From assembly GCA_016714225.1 (NCBI GenBank), contig JADJNS010000012.1:310001-374000 (forward strand): a DNA stretch of 64,000 nucleotides, read 5' to 3'. The notes beneath the pieces were generated by a model that was not told where the DNA came from, did not search any database, and saw nothing but the letters and a program-made list of their open reading frames with translations. The translations under genes were made by a program, and so were the position numbers. Source of the DNA: Archangiaceae bacterium. GTDB lineage: Bacteria > Myxococcota > Myxococcia > Myxococcales > Myxococcaceae. Shown piece after piece: positions 35,926-44,289 of this stretch (within the stretch, counting starts at the first letter, position 1; every line of letters starts with the position of its first letter).

Positions 35926-38598
35926 GTGCGGCCTCCGGGGGGCGCCTCGAGCACCGGGCGTGCCGGGCACCACGGCGCCCGCTTTCGGGGACTTGGGGCC
36001 GAGGCCCTGCGCGCGCGCTCCCGAGATTCGTCCCGCGGGGGAGACAGTGACCCGCTTGCGAGTCAGCGCCAGCAGCGCGAGCACGAGCAGCGGCGCCAGG
36101 GAGAGGCCCGACGCGCTGCAGCCCATGCCCTCGGCCATCGCCGGGCCGGGCGCGGGTCGGGTCGGGTCGTTCCACACCTGCACCTGAATGCTCTGGGTCT
36201 CGCCGCGGTTGCCGGCGGCGTCTTCGGCGACGACTTTGAGCTCGTGCGAGCCGTCGCCGGCGGTGACGGTGTTCCACGTCGCTTCGTAGGGCGGTGAAGT
36301 GACCGCGCCCAGCTCGACGCCGTCGACCAGGAACCGCACCACGCGCAGCACGTCGTCGTCGTTGGCGGTGGCGCTCAGGGTCACCGTGCCCTCGAGCTGC
36401 GCGAGGGGCGCAGGGCTCACCAGCCCCACGGTGGGAAGGGTGGCGTCGACGGTGACCAGCGCCTGCGCGCGCAGGCCGCCGGCCGAGGCGCTCACCGAGT
36501 AGCGGCCCGCCGCGCCGACCGCGTGCAGCACGCCGTCGGCGTCGATGTCGCCGGCGGTGGCCGACCAGTCGATGGTGCCGGGCATCGGCACCTCGTCACC
36601 GAACTGGTCGATCAACGACACGGTGAAGCTCTGGGCGCCGTTGGGCCTCAAGGTGATGCGGTCGGGGTCGAGCGAGAGGTGATCGGCGGTGGCGGTCACG
36701 TCGACGCTCACCGTCGAGGTGGCGCTCTTCATCGCCGCGTTCGAGATGGTGACGGTGAGCGTGTACGTGCCCGCCTGCGCGAAGGTGGCGGTGGCCTGCC
36801 TGGCGGCGTTGCTGTCGTTGGGGGCGAACGCCACCGGCGCGGGGCCGGTCGACTCCCAGCGGTACTTGAGGCCCGGCTCGCCGCCCTCGTCGTCGGCAAA
36901 GGCGCGCAGCCGGGTGGTGCGCGAGGTGACCGCCGCGGGGGTGGCGGTGGGCGGCGACAGCACCACCGGCACGCCGTCGTTGGCGACGGTGACGAAGGCG
37001 CGGGCCGACTTGCCGCTCAGCGTAGCGCGCACCTCGAACGGGCCGCCCAGCGTCGAGCCGGCGTGAAACTCGCCGGTGGTGTTCATGGTTCCGCCGCCGA
37101 AGCTGACCCAGCTGACCGTGCCCGGGGCGGTCATCGCGCGGTTGAACTGGTCGAGCGGGTTGGCGGTGAGCAGCGCGGTCTGGCCGGGCTTCACCGTGAC
37201 GGTCGCGGGCGTCACCGACACCGAGGTGAAGTCGGCGCCCACCGTCACGCTCACCGCCGAGGTGACGGCGAGGCCCGCGGCGTCGGCGATGGTGACGGTG
37301 AAGGTGTAGGCGCCGGCGCGGGTGAGGGTGGCGGTGGTGCGCTTGGCGGCGTTGTTGCCGTTGGGCGAGAATGTGACTCCGGTGCCGGCGGTGGCGGCCC
37401 AGGTGTACTTGAGCAGCGCCTCGCCGCCGTCGTCAGAGCCGAGCGCAGTGAGGGTGAACGACTTGTTGTCGATGACCACCCTGGCGGCCGCGGTGGCCAC
37501 CACCGGCGGCGTGCCGGTGACCACGGTGATGGCCGAGGTGGCGGTCTTGCCGAGCAGCGAAGCGGTGACGGTGTACGGCCCGCCGGCGACGGCGGGCGCG
37601 GTGTAGAGGCCGGTCGCGGTGAGGGTGCCCTGGCCGGTCGGCACCGACCAGGTGACGGTGCCGGCGGGAGCGGCCATGGCCTGGCTGAACTGATCGAGCG
37701 TGCCGGTCGAGAGCTGCTGCTGGCCGCTCAGGGTGAGGCTGCGGGCGGCGGGGGTGACGGTGAGCCGGGTGAACGCCGCGGTCACCGTGGCCGAGACGGT
37801 GGCGTTGACGAAGGCGCCGGCGGCGTCGGAGATCTTGACGTTGAAGGTGTAGGCGCCGACGCGCGAGAGGGTGGCGGTGGTGGCCTTGGCGGCGTTGGTG
37901 CCGTTGGCGCTGAAGGTGACGGCGGGAGCGCCAGTGGGCGCGGCGGTGGTGGACCAGGTGTAGAGCAGCGCGGCCTCTCCCTGGTCGTCGGCGCCGCGGG
38001 CGCTGAGCGCCAGCGTGGTGGGCGAGGCAGGGTTGGCGGCCGGCGCGGTGGCGACGGTGGGGGTGAGGTTGCCGGGCACGATGGTGATGTCCTGCACCAG
38101 GTACTTCTGCTGATCGCCGCTGGTGTTGAGGTCGCCGTTGACCGACTGAACGGCGATGAACACCTTGGCGGTGCCGGCGGTGGCGGGCGCCGTCCACGCG
38201 AAGTTCCAGCTGGCCTTGCCGCCGCTGAAGGCGAGCTTGTCGCCGTGGGTGAGCTCCATCGCCCCCCCGACGGCGCGCTGGAGCAGGGTGCTGGTGATGG
38301 GCGACAGGGTGCCGACGTCGCTGGCGATGTTGGTGCCGGCAAAGGCGCCAGGGCCCCCCGAGACCTCGAGGGTGAAGGTGGCGCGGGTGCCGGCCGTGAC
38401 GTTGACGGGGCCGGTGACCGCGACGCCGCCCTGCAGCAGCCGCGCGGTGGTGGCGGTGGCGGGAGTGGCCTGGGGGTTGTGGCAGCCGCTGCAGCTGACC
38501 CCGGCGGTCTTGCCCGACCGGCCGGTGACTCCGCCCAGGCTGGTGGCGTGGGCCGAAGCAGCGATCGAGCAGAGCAGGGCGGCGAGAGACGTGCGCAT
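35926..38598 (-). CDS. CxxCH choice-of-anchor protein with Ig/PKD-like repeats and MYXO-CTERM tail (no own stop codon)
   Basis: ATG 38598 (GGAG upstream) opens a signal peptide (ASAHA). CSGCH follows at about residue 35, then a reeler/choice-of-anchor-type domain (to about residue 170). Three repeats of about 190 residues follow, each a PKD-like part (LxYTWxxTxxxxVTFxxNxxNAAKxTTATLxxAGxYTFxVxIxDAAG) plus an Ig-like part (SVTPATVTVKPGQTALLxxNPLDQFNxAM). A final domain ends in MGCSASGLSLAPLLVLALLALTRKR, a MYXO-CTERM-type signal for surface anchoring. No stop codon follows: the frame continues 45 residues and then in frame into the next gene, which has its own ribosome site. I end the feature at that start. 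About 890 residues. Head of the operon. Confidence 0.78.
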
Positions 38599-38788
38599 GG
38601 GCAGCTCCGAGGGAAGAAGAGAGGCCGAGCCAGAGCACGGGCGATGCCGCGAAGCTGGAGCCCTTGGAGTCGGGCACTTGGAGTCGGGCTGTCCCGCCGA
38701 AGAGACAGAAGAGGGTGTCCCCCCGCCGAGACGGTGGATAACGAAGGCCCACCCCGCACCAGCGCCCGAAACGAACCCCACCCCAAGG

Positions 38789-38818
38789 TTGACCACCGCC
38801 CGCCGCGCCCGCTATAGC
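38789..38818 (+). promoter_or_regulatory. Sigma-70-type promoter of rpsO
   Basis: TTGACC at 38789-38794 and TATAGC at 38813-38818, separated by 18 bases, form a good housekeeping promoter facing rpsO, whose ATG is at 38889 with GGAAGGA eight bases upstream. The rest of the 290-base gap to the divergent gene contains only a 13-base direct repeat (CTTGGAGTCGGGC at 38663 and 38677). Confidence 0.65.
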
Positions 38819-38888
38819 CGCCGACGTCGCCGACTGCCCCCCCTCGCGGTGGCGACATCCAATCACCGAGGGCGGAAGGAACACCGCA

Positions 38889-39158
38889 ATGTCCGTCACC
38901 CCTGAGCGCAAGAGCGCGCTCGTCACGCAGTTCAAGACCCACGACAAAGACACGGGTTCGCCCGAGGTTCAGGTGGCGCTGTTGTCCGAGCGCATCACCC
39001 ACCTCACGGACCACTTCAAGACCCACAAGAAGGACCACCACTCCCGCCGGGGCCTGCTCAAGCTCGTCGGTCAGCGGCGCCGCCTTCTCGACTACCTCAA
39101 GACCAAAGACGGCATGCGCTACAAGAAGCTGATCGACGGTCTGGGTATCCGCAAGTAA
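38889..39158 (+). CDS. rpsO: 30S ribosomal protein S15
   Basis: An 89-residue protein, the standard length for S15, which binds 16S rRNA in the platform. The signature DTGSPEVQVALLSERITHLT, HFKTHKKDHHSRRGLL and LVGQRRRLLDYL is complete. ATG 38889 has GGAAGGA eight bases upstream, below a TTGACC/TATAGC promoter. It lies upstream of pnp, the classical rpsO-pnp order, and the 180-base gap carries a strong hairpin. Confidence 0.98.
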   Translation: MSVTPERKSALVTQFKTHDKDTGSPEVQVALLSERITHLTDHFKTHKKDHHSRRGLLKLVGQRRRLLDYLKTKDGMRYKKLIDGLGIRK

Positions 39159-39169
39159 AGGGGAAGTCG

Positions 39170-39200
39170 TGGTGCATGCAGTGCGTTGCTGCATGCACCA
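39170..39200 (+). promoter_or_regulatory. Perfect 12-bp hairpin in the rpsO-pnp gap
   Basis: TGGTGCATGCAG (39170-39181) and CTGCATGCACCA (39189-39200) are perfectly complementary around a 7-base loop, starting 11 bases after the rpsO stop. No T tract follows, so it is not a typical terminator. In enterobacteria the same gap holds a hairpin that RNase III cuts to allow pnp autoregulation; a similar role, or 3'-end protection of the rpsO message, is the likely reading (inference). Confidence 0.6.
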
Positions 39201-39338
39201 GCAACACCGGCAGTAAAACGGCGGGTGGTCGGAAGCGTTTTGATTTTCTGTTCTGTGTGACCGAAGAGAATCGGCCCCAGAGGTCAGGGACTCAAGACGG
39301 TCCGCCCGCTCGCTGCCACTCTCAAAAGCGAGCAAGAA

Positions 39339-41504
39339 ATGCACATCAAGAAGAGCATCACCCTCGGCGACCGCGAGCTGTCGATCGAGGTCGGCCGGCT
39401 GGCGAAGCAGGCAGATGGTTCGTGCGTGGTGAAGTACGGCGAAACGGTTCTCCTCGCCACCTCGGTGAGCGCGCGCGAGAAGAAAGACGTCGACTTCCTC
39501 CCCCTGACCGTCGAGTACAAAGAGAACCTCTACGCGGCGGGCAGGATCCCCGGCTCGTACTTCAAGCGCGAAGGCCGGCTCACCGAGAAAGAGACGCTCA
39601 GCTCGCGCCTCATCGATCGCGCGTGCCGCCCGCTCTTCCCCGAAGGCTACGGCTACGAGACCCAGGTCATCGTCAGCTGCATTTCGTCGGACGGTCAGAA
39701 CGACCCCGACGTGCTCGGCCTCACCGCCGCGTCGTCGGCGCTGATGTCGTCGGACATTCCGTTCAACGGCCCGATCGCCGCCGTTCGCGTCGGCCGCATC
39801 GACGGCAAGCTGGTCATCAACCCCACCTACAAGCAGCGCGAGACCAGCGACATCGACCTGGTGGTGGCGTGCAGCAAAGAAGCGATCGTGATGGTCGAGG
39901 GCGGCGCGAACGAAGTGCCCGAGAAAGAGATTCTCGCGGCGCTCGAGTTCGCCCACCAGGCGTGCCAGCCGATCTTCAAGCTGCAGACCGAGATTCGCGC
40001 CGAGCTCAATGTTCAGGAGCGCACCTTCGACAAGATTCCCAAGCACGACCCGGCGCTCGTCGAGACCGTGAAGGGCTTCGCGTGGGAGGGCATCAAGGCC
40101 GGCTACGCGATCGCCGACAAGGGCGAGCGCTACGGCAAGCTCTCCGAGGTGAAGAAGGCGATGATCACCGCGCTGAAGGCGAAGCTCGGTGACCCGGCCT
40201 ACACGCCCGCCATCGAGAAGTCGGCCAAGGCGATCTACGAAGACCTCAAGTACGACTACATGCGCGGTCTGACCGTCTCGGGTCAGCGCATCGGCGGCCG
40301 CCCGCACGACGGCGTTCGCAACATCACCATCGAGGTTCAGCCGCTGCCGCGCACCCACGGCTCGGCGGTCTTCACCCGCGGCGAGACGCAGGCGCTGGTG
40401 GTGGTCACCCTCGGCACGGCCGACGACGAGCAGCGCATGGAGTCGCTGACCGGCGACTGGTTCCGCAAGTTCATGCTGCACTACAACTTCCCCCCGTTCA
40501 GCGTGAACGAGACCAAGCCGCTGCGCGGCCCGGGTCGCCGCGAGATCGGTCACGGTGCGCTGGCCGAGCGCGCGCTGCGCGGCATGCTGCCGGCGAGCGA
40601 CAAGTTCCCGTACACGATTCGCATCGTGTCGGACATTCTCGAGTCGAACGGCAGCTCGTCGATGGCGTCGGTCTGCGGCGGCACCCTGTCGCTGATGGAC
40701 GCGGGCGTGCCCCTGAAGCAGCCGGTGGCGGGCATCGCCATGGGTCTGGTGAAAGAGGGCGACAAGATCGCCATTCTCTCGGACATTCTCGGTGACGAAG
40801 ATCACCTCGGCGACATGGACTTCAAGGTCTGTGGCACCAAGAACGGCATCACCGCGGTGCAGATGGACATCAAGATCACCGGCCTCACCACCGAGATCAT
40901 GATGAAGGCGATGGAGCAGGCGCGCCTGGGCCGTCTCCACATCCTCGACAAGATGCTCGCGGCGATCCCCGAGTCGCGCAAGGAGATCAGCCAGTACGCT
41001 CCGCGCATCACCACCATCCAGATTCGCCCCGAGATGATCAAGAACGTCATCGGGCCGGGCGGCAAGGTGATCAAGGACATCATCGCGCGCACCCAGACGG
41101 CCATCAACGTCGACGACACCGGCCGGGTCGACATCGCGTCGTCCGACGGCGAGGCGGTGAAGCAGGCGGTGGCGATGATTCAGGCGCTCACCCGCGAGGC
41201 CGAGGTCGGCAAGGTCTACCTGGGCACCGTGCGTCGCGTGAAAGAAGAGATCCCCGGCGCGTTCGTCGAGATCTTCCCCGGCACCGACGGCATGATTCAC
41301 ATCAGCGAGCTGTCGGACAAGCGCGTGAAGACCATCTCCGAGGTTCTCAAAGAGGGCGACGAGGTGATGGTCAAGGTCATCAACATCGACAAGACCGGCA
41401 AGATTCGCCTCTCGCGCAAGCAGGCGCTCGAGGACATGGCGAAGCAGCAGGGTGGGGCGCCGACGCCCACGCCCACCGCCACGGCTCCCGAAGCCAAGGC
41501 CTGA
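39339..41504 (+). CDS. pnp: Polyribonucleotide nucleotidyltransferase (PNPase)
   Basis: A 721-residue phosphorolytic 3'-5' exoribonuclease. Both RNase PH domains are clear (first with GRIPGSYFKREGRLTEKE and IDRACRPLFPEGY; second with LPRTHGSAVFTRGETQALV, GPGRREIGHGALAERAL and AGVPLKQPVAGIAMGL), with the helical domain between. The KH domain carries IGPGGKVIKDI (about residue 568) and the S1 domain EIFPGTDGMIHISELSDKRV (about 645). A short Ala/Thr/Pro tail ends it. Normal length. It follows rpsO and is closed by a good Rho-independent terminator at 41520. Confidence 0.98.
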   Translation: MHIKKSITLGDRELSIEVGRLAKQADGSCVVKYGETVLLATSVSAREKKDVDFLPLTVEYKENLYAAGRIPGSYFKREGRLTEKETLSSRLIDRACRPLFPEGYGYETQVIVSCISSDGQNDPDVLGLTAASSALMSSDIPFNGPIAAVRVGRIDGKLVINPTYKQRETSDIDLVVACSKEAIVMVEGGANEVPEKEILAALEFAHQACQPIFKLQTEIRAELNVQERTFDKIPKHDPALVETVKGFAWEGIKAGYAIADKGERYGKLSEVKKAMITALKAKLGDPAYTPAIEKSAKAIYEDLKYDYMRGLTVSGQRIGGRPHDGVRNITIEVQPLPRTHGSAVFTRGETQALVVVTLGTADDEQRMESLTGDWFRKFMLHYNFPPFSVNETKPLRGPGRREIGHGALAERALRGMLPASDKFPYTIRIVSDILESNGSSSMASVCGGTLSLMDAGVPLKQPVAGIAMGLVKEGDKIAILSDILGDEDHLGDMDFKVCGTKNGITAVQMDIKITGLTTEIMMKAMEQARLGRLHILDKMLAAIPESRKEISQYAPRITTIQIRPEMIKNVIGPGGKVIKDIIARTQTAINVDDTGRVDIASSDGEAVKQAVAMIQALTREAEVGKVYLGTVRRVKEEIPGAFVEIFPGTDGMIHISELSDKRVKTISEVLKEGDEVMVKVINIDKTGKIRLSRKQALEDMAKQQGGAPTPTPTATAPEAKA

Positions 41505-41519
41505 GCTGAAACGTCTTTG

Positions 41520-41569
41520 AACCGCGGGAGTCGCGCCCTTACGTGGCCGGCTCCCGCGGTTTTGTTTTT
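41520..41569 (+). terminator. Rho-independent terminator of pnp
   Basis: AACCGCGGGAG (41520-41530) pairs perfectly with CTCCCGCGGTT (41551-41561) around a 20-base loop and is followed by TTGTTTTT. It lies 16 bases after the pnp stop and just before the end of the converging membrane-protein gene. Confidence 0.9.
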
Positions 41570-41576
41570 GCGGGGG

Positions 41577-42197
41577 TCAGTCGGCGCGGGCGTTGTTCCA
41601 CTGGTGGTACAGCGACATCGACGCGTCGTAGCCGAGCAGAAAGAGCGACTGGAAGATCGACGCCACCGCGAAGCCCTCCCAGCGGGCGTCGGTGCGGCCG
41701 GGGCCCTGCCAGAGCGCCGCCGAGACCGCGAGCGTGGCCACGTCGAACACCGCGTTGATGGCGTACGAGAGCTGCGCGTTCTTGCCCTCCTGCCGCGGGT
41801 CTTCGTTCGAGGGCGGGTGGCTCTTGAAGGTCACCGCCAGCGAGATGGCCGCGATGAGGGTGTTCACGCCGCCCCACACCAGGTGGCCCAGGTGCGCGCC
41901 GCGCCAGAAGGGGTCTCGCGTGGTCGGGTAGCCGATGGCTCCCACCGCGAGGGTGCCGACCGACCAGCCGCTGTACACCAGCAGGCTCGCTTTGTTCGCC
42001 AGGTCGCGGCGCGGCGCGTAGTCGGGGGGAACCTCGATGGCGTGCAGCGAGAGCGTCAGCAGGAGGGCGAGCACGGCGGCAGAGCGTATCGCGGCGGGAG
42101 TGCGTATCGCGGCGGGGGTGAGTAGCGCGGCGGGGGTGCGTACCGCGGCGGGGGTGCGTATCGCGGCGGGGGTGCGTATCGCGGCGGGAGTGCGCAT
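41577..42197 (-). CDS. Small multi-pass membrane protein with repeat-encoded N-terminus
   Basis: From about residue 46 the protein is a signal-like helix (AAVLALLLTLSLHA) followed by four membrane helices (LLVYSGWSVGTLAVGAIGY, GHLVWGGVNTLIAAISLAV, SYAINAVFDVATLAVSAAL, VASIFQSLFLLGYDASMSL). The pattern LANKASLLVYSGW...VNTLI slightly resembles DUF6992. The start is uncertain: the only ATG before the signal-like helix, 42197, lies in an array of 18-bp DNA repeats, which would give a 45-residue N-terminus of RTPAAI repeats; in-frame GTGs in a neighbouring array are alternatives. The true start may be a later codon. Converges on the pnp terminator. Confidence 0.6.
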   Translation of the reverse strand: MRTPAAIRTPAAIRTPAAVRTPAALLTPAAIRTPAAIRSAAVLALLLTLSLHAIEVPPDYAPRRDLANKASLLVYSGWSVGTLAVGAIGYPTTRDPFWRGAHLGHLVWGGVNTLIAAISLAVTFKSHPPSNEDPRQEGKNAQLSYAINAVFDVATLAVSAALWQGPGRTDARWEGFAVASIFQSLFLLGYDASMSLYHQWNNARAD

Positions 42198-42209
42198 CGC
42201 GGCGGGGCG
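42084..42209. repeat. 18-bp tandem repeat array, seven units
   Basis: Seven consecutive 18-base units of GCGTATCGCGGCGGGGGT with one to three substitutions each, mostly at the fourth to sixth bases and the run of G. On the minus strand they read in the frame of the membrane protein as RTPAAI units. Unit length is a multiple of three, so changes in copy number would keep the frame. Confidence 0.9.
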
Positions 42210-42233
42210 GCGATTCGGCACGCTGACACAGCC

Positions 42234-42263
42234 GTTCACGTTCACGTTCACGTTCACGTTCAC
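42234..42263. repeat. 6-bp tandem repeat, five perfect units
   Basis: Five perfect copies of GTTCAC in the gap between the divergent genes, 25 bases from the 18-bp array. It reads as Val-Asn repeats on the minus strand, but is probably not translated. Confidence 0.9.
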
Positions 42264-42265
42264 GG

Positions 42266-42307
42266 CTCGCGTCTCGCGTCTCGCGTCTCGCGTCTCGCGT
42301 CTCACGT
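42266..42307. repeat. 7-bp tandem repeat, six units
   Basis: Six copies of CTCGCGT, the last with one change (CTCACGT), two bases after the 6-bp array and about 70 bases upstream of the rightward gene. Seven is not a multiple of three, so this array is likely non-coding; it lies where the promoter of the gene at 42378 should be. Confidence 0.9.
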
Positions 42308-42377
42308 CGACGGCAGGTGAGGCGAATTGCCGCGTGGCCGGCTCGAAGGCGCTGATTCTCAGGTCGCGGCGCGGCCG

Positions 42378-43400
42378 ATGCATCTCTCTGGCGGCGTGCC
42401 CAGGGTCGTCGAGCAGGGAGATCTGTTCTTCGCGTTTCGCCGCCGCGTCGGCACCGCACGGGTGCACGACTTGCGCGACGTGCAGCGCTTCTACCTGGTG
42501 CTGCACCCGCTGCAGCCTCGAGGGCCGTTTCGGGTGTTCGAGGTGGGCCGCAAGCACCTGCCGGCGCCCGGCGCCGAGCGGGGCTGGGCGTTCAACTCGT
42601 TCGTCGGCGATGCCGACGGTCTGCAAGAGCAGCTCTCGGGCAAGGACTACCCGACCAAGACCCGCGGCCTGCGCCACCTGCCCGAGGCCGAGCTCGCCGG
42701 CGAGGGCGCGTACCGGCTCTTGATGCGCGACGACCACGCCTCAGAGCTGGTCTATGCGCTCGAGCAGCCCGAGCAGCTGGGGCCGCTGCAGCGCGAGCTG
42801 GGCATCCACGCTGAGGGGCGCCTCATCGTCGCGCTGCGCAACCCCGACCTCGGGCGGTTGGGGCGCAGTCGGGGGCCTGGCGCAGAGCTGCCCGGCGACG
42901 TGCGCGCGCGGTTCGGCAGCCACCGCTGGCTGCCCATCGATGACCCGCAGCTGCTGGAGTACCCGTACGCGCAGATCGTTCTCATCGCCGCGCGCGGAAC
43001 GCCGGTGCACCTCGACGTGGGCGACGGCCACACCCGCCGCGAGCTCGAGCGGCTGCTGCACAAGCGGGTGCGCCGCGCGCTCGACGATGAGCCCACGCCG
43101 CGGCCGCCGCTGCGCTTTCTCTGCCCCATCTGCGCCGAGGGGTTCGAGACCCGCTCGGCCTTCGAGCGCCACGTCGAGGGCGCGCACCCCCCGCGCGCGC
43201 CGTCGGCGGCCGACCTCGCCAAGGCGCTCTCGGGCGCGCACTTCCCCGCCACCCGCGACCAGCTGGTCGAGCGCGCGGTGAAGAGGCCGAGCGACCCGCA
43301 GGTCGTCGAGCTGCTCCGCTCACTGCCCGCCGATCGCTTCGAGAGTGTCACCGACGTGACCCGCGCCTTGGGTGAGCTGAAGAGCCGCATCCCGGGCTGA
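42378..43400 (+). CDS. Unknown protein with C2H2 finger-like motif and DUF2795 C-terminus
   Basis: A 340-residue soluble protein from ATG 42378 (GTG 42396 also possible). The first 235 residues form an uncharacterised domain (GDLFFAFRRRVG, DVQRFYLVLHP, GKDYPTKTRGLRHLPEA, PYAQIVLIAARG). Residues about 252-278 read CPIC, twelve residues, H, four residues, H: classical C2H2 zinc-finger spacing. The last 70 residues match DUF2795 (ALSGAHFPATRDQLVERAV, LRSLPADRFESVTDV), a small helical domain of unknown function. Divergent from the membrane gene, across three tandem-repeat arrays. Possibly nucleic-acid binding, from the finger alone. Confidence 0.7.
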   Translation: MHLSGGVPRVVEQGDLFFAFRRRVGTARVHDLRDVQRFYLVLHPLQPRGPFRVFEVGRKHLPAPGAERGWAFNSFVGDADGLQEQLSGKDYPTKTRGLRHLPEAELAGEGAYRLLMRDDHASELVYALEQPEQLGPLQRELGIHAEGRLIVALRNPDLGRLGRSRGPGAELPGDVRARFGSHRWLPIDDPQLLEYPYAQIVLIAARGTPVHLDVGDGHTRRELERLLHKRVRRALDDEPTPRPPLRFLCPICAEGFETRSAFERHVEGAHPPRAPSAADLAKALSGAHFPATRDQLVERAVKRPSDPQVVELLRSLPADRFESVTDVTRALGELKSRIPG

Positions 43401-43506
43401 CGTGGACCCCGCGGCCCGGCCGCCACGCCCCACAAACAGCCACACTTGCTGCTCCCCCCCGGTTGGCGGAAGAGATCGAACCCTCCCGTTGTACGTTTAG
43501 CCGTCC

Positions 43507-44280
43507 GTGCCCGAGAAACCCCCTGGCAGACGCTCGGCCGCTCCGGTGCTCGAGAGTGTGTCTCGAGGCGTCTCTGCGTTTCGTTGGGTGTTCATGCCGC
43601 TGGGCCTGCTCGCGCTGGTGGCGGTGGGCGTTCACGCCGCGGCCGACAGCGTCGACGATCGCCTGCGCTGGGTGATCGACCAGCTCGACGCCGCGCTCGA
43701 CGGCGTCTTCGCCGACTTCGAATTCACCCGCGCCTGGGTCGATGCGGTCGGCAGCGTCGAGCGCACCCACGCCGCCCGGGGCCTCGCGTTTCTCTGGGAG
43801 CTCGCGGTCGACGTCACCGTGGCGCTGCCCGCCCTGGGCTACCTCGAAGAGAGCGAGCGCGCGCCGCTCATCAACCCGAAGTGGACCTGGAGCGCCCAGC
43901 TGCTGCGCCTGCGCCAGAGGCCCACCCCGATGCGGGTGATTCGCCCGGTGGCCACCGGGGTGTTCGCGGTGGCCGGCGCGTACGCCATCGCGCGCATGGT
44001 CGAGTCGTCGCTCTACCTCGCGCTCCGCAGCGGCATCGTGCCCGACGGCATCAACGGGCCGGTGGCGCGAATCGCCGCGCTCGGCGCGATGGTGCTGGTG
44101 CTGGCCAGCCTCGGGTGGCGCGCGGTGCTGCGCGCGCTGCAGCACGCCGATCAGCTCTGCGAAGAGCGCGGCAAGAAGAAGGGCGGGGCGCTCACCGCCG
44201 GCCTCATCGGCTCGGCGCTCGCGCTGCCGCTGGCGCTCGCCGCCGCCATCGATACCCCGTGGTGGAGCTTCTTTCGCTGA
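43507..44280 (+). CDS. Multi-pass membrane protein, unknown
   Basis: A 257-residue protein with about four to five hydrophobic helices: residues 25-47, 85-105 (weaker), 140-165, 180-205 and 232-252. GTG 43507 is the first start; ATG 43594 would remove most of the first helix. A short cytoplasmic Lys-rich loop (EERGKKKGG) lies before the last helix. It ends nine bases before the M23 peptidase gene and is probably co-transcribed with it. No family recognised. Confidence 0.6.
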   Translation: MPEKPPGRRSAAPVLESVSRGVSAFRWVFMPLGLLALVAVGVHAAADSVDDRLRWVIDQLDAALDGVFADFEFTRAWVDAVGSVERTHAARGLAFLWELAVDVTVALPALGYLEESERAPLINPKWTWSAQLLRLRQRPTPMRVIRPVATGVFAVAGAYAIARMVESSLYLALRSGIVPDGINGPVARIAALGAMVLVLASLGWRAVLRALQHADQLCEERGKKKGGALTAGLIGSALALPLALAAAIDTPWWSFFR

Positions 44281-44289
44281 AGCGCGCCC

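Noticed and set aside
37782..41300. 1172-codon minus-strand frame over rpsO and pnp
   Set aside because: Antisense to two certain housekeeping genes; composition is that of a shadow.
42084..42307. CRISPR array
   Set aside because: The units are 6, 7 and 18 bases, directly adjoining with no spacers, and no cas gene is nearby.
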